From Chondrilla cf. caribensis (Eukaryota; Porifera; Demospongiae; Chondrillida; Chondrillidae), in contig OZ026547.1 of assembly GCA_964020155.1 (NCBI GenBank), forward strand, positions 4,766,509 to 4,830,508: DNA of 64,000 nucleotides, written 5' to 3'. Of this stretch, positions 56,534-64,000 are shown in pieces (the first letter of the stretch is position 1; each line of letters opens with the position of its first letter). Below the pieces are notes generated by a model. It made no database searches. It had not been told where the DNA came from and saw nothing but the letters and a program-made list of their open reading frames with translations. The position numbers were made by a program, and so were the translations under genes.

Positions 56534-57859
56534 ATGACAAAGGTCTATTCAACATTGGTGATTCTAGTTGGGTTTGCAACTCTTGCTCTGCTTAAAACAT
56601 CATTTGCCAATAACCCACCAATTGCTTACCTCTACACCAACTTCTATGATGAGATCTGGACGGATCGTGGCAGTGGAGCTCATCGAGATGTTTCATTCTG
56701 GAGAGCAATTGACTACGAACCGACTTTCTATTCTGTGGGAGATGTAGCATGGGCTTCCCATGAAAAACCTGGCACAAATGCGTTGATAGTTAAGGCCCTG
56801 GAGGAGGGGTCACTTGCTCGGCCTGACCGTTTCACTGAAGTATGGAACGACGCCAGAAGTGGTGCTCATAGAGATGTGAAAATCTTCAGGATGGACCCAC
56901 CCCAGGGTTACACTTGCCTGGGTTATGTTGCAGTAGAAGGATCATCTGTACCAGACCCATTGCACTACAGGTGAGACTGTCCCTTACAGAAATAAGCCAC
57001 ATATCTCCCTCTCCTTACCACAATGTGTACCTGGTGGAGATGATGCAAGGGTGCGAATACTGACAGTTCGAGCAAAAATTTGAAATATGTTATACTACAT
57101 ACACAGTTATTGGTCTACTCTATAATCAAGCATAACACACAATTCTGTGAATACTTAGTAACAGTAAATCCAGAGGTAAGGCGTACAGTGTTGAAAAATG
57201 GGATCAGTATTAGATGACATATTTATAGTATGAACGACATGAGGACACAATGTGATATATTGTCTATGAAATCCTTCACAGGTGTGTCAAGTCAGAATAT
57301 GTAACTGACGGACAGTATCTGCTCACATGGGATGATTCGGGTTCGGGAGCACGTCAAGATGTGGCAGTCTACAACAATATCAGGGGTGCCAGTCTGGATG
57401 GGATTGATGCCAATACCTTCACTGCCTTTGCAACCTACTCACCACCAAGCGGACAGCCCAAAATCCTGGATGGGAGGTATGCAAAGTTGAACTCTCTCAT
57501 ACCTCATCCAGTGGTTGAGCTGCCTCTTCAGGTAAGACTGATTGAATGATTGAATATTATATTAATTACAATATTATGTGGTATCATAATACTGGATTAT
57601 AATACAATGAAAAAAAACAATTTTATTCTCATGCAACTACCATATTGTCTTTGATGTAAATGTTCACTTGAAGTCATTTTTGTTGCAGGTTTACTTTGTG
57701 GCAGATGCACAAGAGATATGGAACGATCGAGGAAGTGGAGCCAATCAAGATTTCAGTGTTTGGAGGGCACCAGGAACAGGTACAACATTCTCCCTTGGAG
57801 ACCTTTCCAACAACAATTACAACAAGCCTCAGGCTTTCTTGGCAAAAGAATGTGGTTAA
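56534..57859 (+). CDS. Truncated Vps62-repeat paralogue (gene B), pore-forming half missing
   Basis: Exons 56534-56970, 57282-57531 and 57689-57859 match gene A in borders, phases and intron positions, and introns too are alignable, so the duplication is fairly recent. The product would be about 285 residues: signal peptide plus four Vps62-type motifs. Identity to gene A stops inside exon 3 after the shared 'tttcttggcaaaaga'; B then reads three more codons to TAA, and the following DNA is unrelated. The last two motifs and the whole aerolysin-like module are absent. The remaining frame has no stop or frameshift, and substitutions are spread over the protein, so it may still be made as a secreted binding protein without pore activity; otherwise it is a 3'-truncated pseudogene. 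Expression data would decide. Confidence 0.7.
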
Positions 57860-58359
57860 TTATTCTCAGTGCCTGGGCATTGAACTATGGATGGTGCTTG
57901 CTTTATGTGCATATGTGATAAGCGCAGAGGAAATGTGTCCCGACCGTCTGTGTCAACTTCGTTAGAGAATGCAGAAGGAAACAATCTGTGATAATTTTGA
58001 CACTTTATCAGTACAACGGATTTCTCTAGCTATAGAATATCTAAGGCTAGAGATTATCTTTAAACTTACTCACAAGGTGTTACCTGGCTAAAAACCCTCT
58101 TTTCAATTATGACTCTATTATCTCATTGACACTTTGATTAAGTAACTTTCGATGAAAAATCTTGAATGCAAATGTCAAACTCAGGTTGGTTATATAGTTA
58201 TACCCAATGTAAACTTAGGAGGCATTAAGCTGCTATATTCTTTCAAATACAGAGTTGACGTCTTTGAACATCAGCTTCGTTAATGTTCAGAAGAGTTGTT
58301 CCATAACCAGTTGGAACTCAACGACATGTGTTTACCTCAAATTGCATTGACTCTTACTT
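57860..58359. other. Unrelated DNA after the truncation point of gene B
   Basis: No similarity to gene A intron 3, exon 4 or 3' flank and no recognisable gene. The breakpoint at about 57850 is therefore a true rearrangement or deletion border. Confidence 0.5.
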
Positions 58360-59075
58360 CTCCCATTTGACTAGACTAAGGAATGATGAAGCAGTATTGC
58401 TCCTTGAAAGGAATGGCTGAAGTGGCTTCCTATATGATAGAAGTGGTTGACATTTAAAACATATCCACTGGCATTGTAATTGACCAGATATTCAATGTAA
58501 CACTGTATGTTATTATTTCCGAATCATTTTCATTTTTATTAGTTTTGTAATGAATTCATGGTGTGAGGTTTGGATACTTCTGCTTGAGCACCTCACTATA
58601 ATATAATATTTATAATAATATTATTATTGTAACTCTGGATAATCATAAGAACAAAGTTCATGTTATATCATAGAATTAATGTTAAGATGTACATACCAGT
58701 AAAATACAGGGTTTGATGCTCTCTGAGGTGCATTCATTTGTGTGTTTTACACCTAGATATGACCCAATATTATCCCTCCCCTCCACCAGATGTATGCATA
58801 AACCGAATCATCTCCAAGGTCAGTGAACCAGTTTTGTTCTGTATTTCTGCCACAGCTACTCTACTTGCACAATATGAATTATGTACAATTATTATAAGGA
58901 ATTTATAACAAAAAGCTATATTATACAAAAACAAGTTATATCCTCATCAGTACAAACTGCAAGTTCAATGTCAAATGTACAGAATCTGATATTCTCTCAA
59001 CCTGCAGGGACATAGATGATTGTTAAATAAGACGGATCTTCATACAAATGCCCACACTAAAGCCCAATCAAACGT
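58360..59075. repeat. Dispersed duplication, copy 2
   Basis: Same order and orientation as 23185-24400 but with the middle shortened. The near border lies about 500 bases beyond the truncation of gene B. Confidence 0.68.
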
Positions 59076-59702
59076 AAAGGGCAACAGATGATATGTAATT
59101 TCTGACCGCAGCAGATAAATGCAAAAAAGCTCCAAGTGTTGCTAGCATTCACTAACAAAAATAAGTCCCTTATAATGTTACTTAATTGATGACTCAGAAT
59201 GACCACGATAGAATTTGGATGAAATTTTGAATAAACATGTAGCATTTCTGACACAAGCAAATTCAGGGGGTACCAGCTGTATCCACAGATGGCAGAGAAG
59301 AATGTTCAGATATTATTAGGATACAAACGTTCAAAAATATGATATTTATTATTATCAGTTATCATTTAGCCACAGTAAGTCAACGAATACGTACTTACAT
59401 ATGTACCTGGAGGGTAATACATTAAAGATAGCTGTAGGGTAGGAAACACTTATTTTCAAACCAGGTCCTGTAAAGTGTGTCACTGATAACATGGCTTACA
59501 CAGTAATAACATAACTTTCTGGGTGACACTTATAGTAGCCCATGGCTGACGGTTCCCCACGTTAAATAAGATACCCTTATACCCTGAACATGAATTACAA
59601 TTTCATGTACTTTTGTTGCATGTGACACTTACATGCACCTGATCAAACAGAGAAGTTTGCAGACCTCAGCCAATGCCTATGCATATGATTTAAACTGTAA
59701 CC

Positions 59703-59703
<1 letters not shown>

Positions 59704-59784
<81 letters not shown>

Positions 59785-59808
59785 GTGCTTGTGTGTGTGT
59801 GTGTGTGT
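59704..59808. repeat. (GT)n microsatellite, split by a hAT insertion
   Basis: GT run with a (GTAT)n patch; it resumes after the hAT element at 60575-60604, so the element landed inside it. Confidence 0.92.
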
Positions 59809-60573
59809 CAGTGTTGTGGCAATTACAGCTCACAAGTAATCAATTACGATTACAATTACTTGGCTATTTCAAGAACCCATTACCATTACCATTACTCGGC
59901 AGCTTCAAGTATTCAATTACCATTACAACTACTTTAAGCAATTACAATTACAAGTACAATTACATAGTAGTTATATAAAATGAGAGTTAATTTTCATAAA
60001 ACAGTAATGTTTCGAAGTTCTTAGGTAGCATGCGACATCTTAGTGGATTCAAAATTTTGTTAGCCTGACTTAAAACACGTTCCACCAGTGCAGATGTTGC
60101 AGGCACAGTGAAGACCTTACTTGCTAGCTTAGCAAGCAAAGGGTATTCAGTGGCTTTTAATTGCCAAAACTCAAGGGGGTTCTCTCAATTTAACTGGAAC
60201 TCCCTATTGTCCGCACCACCTTCAGCTGGGAATTCCAGCATGTTTCATTCTTAGAAATTTCTGTTTACCCAATAATTCTTCCACCTTCTCAGTCGCCAGA
60301 GTTAATCCCCTAACAATGGCTAACAACTGCATATATACCTTATAACAATATATAATACCATACCCCTCATTGAGTAGAAGTCTTCATATCCAGGGGAGCA
60401 AGGACGAATGTAATTGTGTAATTGTGCATCGATTACACAAAAAGTTGAATGTAATCAATTACCATTACAATTACTTCAGTAAAAAATCTCAATTACAATT
60501 AAATTACAATTACCTTGAAATGTGTAATTGATTACAGCCAATTACAATTGCCAATTACCATTATCACAACACT

Positions 60574-60574
<1 letters not shown>
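59809..60574 (-). mobile_element. Internally deleted hAT element with dimerisation-domain remnant
   Basis: Ends CAGTGTTGTGGCAATTAC and CATTATCACAACACTG are inverted repeats, and GTGTGTGT lies on both sides (59801-59808 and 60575-60582), the expected 8-bp hAT target duplication, although it lies in a GT repeat and so is weak on its own. Subterminal 'caattacaattac' motifs are dense at both ends. The minus strand (about 60160-60000) encodes YPLLAKLASKVFTVPATSAL, VERVLSQANKI, LNPLRCRMLPKNFETLLF, the hAT C-terminal dimerisation motif (PATSA..ER.FS.A). The rest of the transposase is gone. Confidence 0.85.
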
Positions 60575-60608
<34 letters not shown>

Positions 60609-60641
60609 CTATGTATGCATACACCCATGAACATACAAATA

Positions 60642-60642
60642 A

Positions 60643-60676
<34 letters not shown>
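60642..60676. repeat. (TA)n microsatellite
   Basis: Pure TA run of about 32 bases. Confidence 0.9.
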
Positions 60677-60679
<3 letters not shown>

Positions 60680-60824
60680 GATTTAAACTTTACAAACACA
60701 TACATGCAAGTATACACATCTAAACATTGTGTTGCGTAATTAATGAACATGCACAGGAACACGTTCACCTGTGAATAAGAATGCGTGCACATGTGAACAT
60801 TTATGTACTCACACAACTCCTTCC

Positions 60825-61077
60825 TTGCCATGTCACATCTCTTCTGATGGATCTTGCCTGGGTGGTGACATACTGCATAATGAATTGAATACTGTCTTCA
60901 CATTGCTGAGAAACCATGACATCCTTTCTTGTATGCACGACTTGTGGGGGGGTGGGCTTAATAATAATTAGGCAACGTATGAGCAATCCTAACTCCCCCA
61001 GTGAGAAAGTTAGCCTGTCGCTTTTGTTCATGCCCATGTATCTCAATGATCTTGGCGTGGCCATAGTAAAAGTGAAG
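60825..61077 (+). other. Possible exon(s), unrecognised
   Basis: A frame reading MSNPNSPSEKVSLSLLFMPM, YLNDLGVAIVKVK ends exactly at a good donor (AAG|GTAAGA, 61077). The MPMYL...VKVK spacing recalls a segment of ornithine cyclodeaminase/mu-crystallin proteins, but the similarity is short. A later block at about 61453-61510 lies between tttttag and AAG|gtagtg. Not enough to assign. Confidence 0.25.
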
Positions 61078-61810
61078 GTAAGAATGGTTTCTTACTTTCA
61101 CCTTTATGACAATAATATAATTGTTATAAATTACATTATAACATTCCTTACATTTTACACAGCAGACTGGATTCTAATGAAACTATTATTCATTACAGTT
61201 TATATAGACTTGTATAAGTAAATAGAGTCAGTCATGCTATAGTACAAACTGTGTGTTCACAATATCACTGTCCTACTAGTATTAGTATAGGAGTGCAAGT
61301 CTGTAATTCACCAGCCTTTTTAATGCACAAGTGCATTATCACTTATTCCTTGTACATGGTATGCCACGTAAAGCATTTTCTGCAATAAACTGAACATTTG
61401 CCACGTGTTCCCTAAATCATTCTGTTTCTGATTTTTGTGTGTCCATTTTTTAGCACGGAAATGGTGGTCCATCCGATTTTAGAGGAAGTGGTGACTCCAC
61501 TAGTGACAAGGTAGTGAATTTAATATTTCAGGAGTATTTGAAAGAAATACACCGAAATTGTGATCGTTTAATTTCACAAAGCTATTGAATGACCAAAATT
61601 TTTATCCGTCATGGTGCCGTGCTGTAGTTGACAAATGTTCAGTTTATTGTGAAAAGACTGTATAGCTTAGTCTTGTATTGTGCATGTAGTTTGCAGTCAT
61701 GGAAGGGCACAATGACATGCACAAAACTTTACTGAATTAATATATTGATACTATCTGTTTTGACATTACATTCACAGATATGCATCAGTGTGATGTAGTA
61801 TTATTGATGA

Positions 61811-62052
61811 GTGAGAACCCAAAGCAGTCCACTGCAAAAAGGCAAGTGAGAACCCGAAGAAGTCCATTGCAATTAAAGGGAAACTGAGTGAGAGCCCAAA
61901 ACAGCCAAATGTGGGAAAGTTGTGTGGGAGCCCAATGAAGTCCACTGCAAATAAGCTGAGCGAGAGCCAAAAACAGTCCAATGCAAAAAATTTGAAAGAG
62001 AAAACAAAGCAGTCTACTGCAAGAAAGCTGAGTGAGAGCCCAAAACAGTCCA
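61811..62052 (+). repeat. 36-bp coding repeat
   Basis: Six to seven units such as 'gcaagaaagctgagtgagag' + 'cccaaaacagtccaac'; the in-frame units keep a basic, Ser-rich 12-residue repeat. Confidence 0.8.
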
Positions 62053-63424
62053 ACGTGAGAAAGCCTTCCACAGCCGTACAACATGAAGCACCAAAAGACA
62101 ACTTGAACGTTGTCAAGAAATCAAAGTTGCCACGTGTGAAGAGTCCATCATGCACAGGAGAAAGTGGGGAGCATACGTACAGTACACCATTTAAGCTAGC
62201 AGATGTTATAAGGTTGCATAGATGTCGTAACTTTGGCAGATGTTGTGATTTGGTATGCCATCAATCTGCCAATTTGAAAATGAAATGATGGTCAATATTT
62301 CCATTTAGCCGGTATCTGATTCAGAAAATCAAACATACACAGTGAAAAGTAGTGATATGGTTGTAGTGGTATATGAATGATGAGGTGCATGATGAACAAT
62401 TAATAATTATTCAGTACTTAATACTCATACATACAGCCATTTCAAGGCAAGTGTGGTGGCTTAGAAACTTACATCTGCGAGTTGAAGGCAGGACTATCCT
62501 GGAAGAGGGGAAAGACTTGAACGACACCATCATTAATGCTGCGCAGACTCTTCTGAAAACATATTATCCGAATATTGGTGGTTTTCAAAACACACTCTTG
62601 GGTCAGCGTCTGCAATTCAAAGAGCAAGACCCAGGAGTTCAATCAGTGCAGATTCTACATACAGGTTTGCAGCTACACAGCATATCACAGGTGTTTTCTA
62701 CAGATCTAGATCAAAAGCATCTGCACTAGTTCATAAGCCATAGCATGGTGTGCAGGCAAAGGGAAACAATTCACGTTTGACAAACTTGTGGGTGGTACAG
62801 TTATAGGGTATATATTCTGTTAATATGCTCATCTTAAACCAAACATTTGGGCCAGCTATTATACTACTATTTATTTATCACACCTCCCATAATTCTTTTC
62901 AGGTGAATCCCATGGGTACTTGTACACAGGTCTGCTGCACAGACCATACAAGACCATACAAGTAATCACGTATGGTCTGGCAGCCAAGCCTTGGCTGACA
63001 GACCATACACTGCTGCAAATTGCAGCAATGTACAAATCACCCACCAACAGCCTTAGCATTGACCTAGCGTCAGTTCAGCAGCAAAAGTGGTGCACAACTG
63101 TGGTGTCTTCGCCATAGCCTTCATGGTTGAAATTTGCAAAGGCAAAGGTACTCCTTCAGCCAGAAAATGATGAGACGCCATCTAAAGATCTGTCCGGAGA
63201 AGGGTAATATCACTGAGTTCCCTAAGGCTATATTCAGAAAAGGATGTCAGCTCTCGAAATCTGCAGCTGTCACAGAGGAACTGTACTGCATTTGTGGCAT
63301 GCCTGATGTTTATGGTGATCGCATGATTGCATGTGACTCATGTGCAAAGTGGTTCCATTGCAAATGTCTACAGGTCACCAAAAGGGTCAGTAAAGCCACA
63401 TGGAAATGTCCATCATGCTCATAA
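61811..63424 (+). pseudogene. Ulp1-like protease + PHD finger protein of a mobile element, frameshifted
   Basis: In order on the plus strand: a 36-bp repeat region coding Ser/Lys-rich 12-mers (KLSESPKQSN and variants, about 61811-62050); a segment WLRN..., LNDTIINAAQTLLKTYYPNI, GGFQNTLLGQRLQF, VQILHTG (62460-62670); QIAAMYKSPTNSLSIDLASV, QQQ (63014-63085); HNCGVFAIAFMVEICKGKG in the next frame (the Ulp1/C48 catalytic Cys block, usually DCG.FA.AF); MRRHLKICPEKG; and a PHD finger YCICGMPDVYGDRMIACDSC, KWFHCKC, WKCPSC ending at a stop. This combination is common in transposon-associated proteins of cnidarians, fish and sponges. At least three frame changes show that it is inactive, although the PHD part is intact. 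The element borders were not found. Confidence 0.68.
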
Positions 63425-64000
63425 GAGCAATGCTTATGATTTGTAGCAACACCTGACATCCTTTTTGAGTTTTATTACAAACTATCAAGTTTTATATCCA
63501 TAATTTTAGAGCTTTTTGAGTTTTAGTACTTATTAGAATTTTGTCCAATGCTTGGCACGCTATCTATGATAATAAGTACGAGCTCAACCCACCTTGCCAT
63601 GAAATAAACTCCACGCGATGGTTGAGTCACTGCAGCTTGCGCAACACTTGATGGTGGAATTTCTATTTTTAGTAACATTTGGTATATTTTAAATTTGTGT
63701 TTTTTTATGCGAACTTAGAAAGTTTCTCTCTGAAACTTGCACGAAGAAGAAATAACATGTTGAAGAATATCCAATACAAGTTTCGTTGGATTCCGCTCAA
63801 GTTCCGAAAAGAACGAACATCAGTGACCGAATGTCCATTACAATATCCGAATTAATATATATTCGGACGCAGAGGAGAAATGCGCCGTATTCCATCAAAA
63901 GTGAATCGATTGGCACCAATGCCGCTGTATCTTTTAATTATCCTAAGGTGCTTAAGTACTGGTACTTTCAGTGGTACAGCTAACAAACTGATGGAAATTT
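63425..64000. other. 3' flank of the PHD remnant, no gene called
   Basis: AT-rich up to about 63720, then a less AT-rich end with frames such as DSAQVPKRTNISDRMSITIS and no recognised domain. Confidence 0.35.

Noticed and set aside
61772..62155. Minus-strand Leu/Phe-rich frames
   Set aside because: Antisense of the Lys/Ser 12-mer repeat of the Ulp1/PHD element.
1..64000. tRNA, rRNA, CRISPR and bacterial operon signals
   Set aside because: None were found; spliced genes and eukaryotic transposons dominate.

Overview
The window looks like animal (metazoan) nuclear DNA, AT-rich, with spliced genes, GT-AG introns, TATA promoters, CA/GT microsatellites and many DNA transposons. A demosponge is the best guess. 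The only near-specific clue is an intact secreted galectin (39.7 kb) whose body resembles the secreted galectins known from Geodia and Cinachyrella. The fibrinogen-domain lectin, short collagen-like protein and Vps62/aerolysin-type proteins fit a sponge but do not prove it. No bacterial operon, CRISPR array, tRNA or rRNA gene was seen.

Layout. 0-9 kb: a minus-strand fibrinogen-related lectin gene with one frameshift (253-1132), a 31-bp minisatellite upstream of it, and a minus-strand gene for a secreted coiled-coil plus collagen protein with a Pro/Ser/Thr heptad tail (7235-8845). 3.8-5.2 kb and 12-14.4 kb: two copies of a segmental duplication carrying unrecognised but splice-consistent exons; the second copy was invaded by a 0.9-kb foldback element. 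11.1-11.9 kb: two adjacent palindromic elements. 15.7-19 kb: an unrecognised multi-exon minus-strand gene. 20.6-21.5 kb: remains of a LINE. 22.0-23.1 kb: the fullest copy of a TA-flanked element family, with further copies at 43.0-44.05 and 55.9-56.2 kb.

27.83-31.22 kb: an apparently complete two-gene DNA transposon, a SAP/SWIM/YqaJ nuclease facing a THAP/DDE transposase, both reading frames open. 31.4-37.6 kb: four tandem 1.7-kb units holding decaying copies of one exon. 38.9-40.2 kb: the galectin gene. 40.4-48.3 kb: repeats and nested transposons. 49.2-52.2 kb: an intact four-exon gene for a secreted protein with six Vps62-type motifs and an aerolysin-like module. 54-55 kb: a MULE/SWIM transposase remnant. 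56.5-57.9 kb: a paralogue of the Vps62/aerolysin gene that has lost the pore-forming half. 59.8-60.6 kb: an internally deleted hAT element. 61.8-63.4 kb: remains of an Ulp1-protease/PHD mobile-element protein.

The host genes with recognisable domains are nearly all secreted recognition or matrix proteins (fibrinogen-domain lectin, galectin, collagen-like protein, Vps62/aerolysin proteins), as in a defence or cell-surface neighbourhood. The galectin and both Vps62/aerolysin genes share a 12-bp core promoter, AAGTCTATAAAA. Most of the remaining sequence is mobile-element debris and local duplication.
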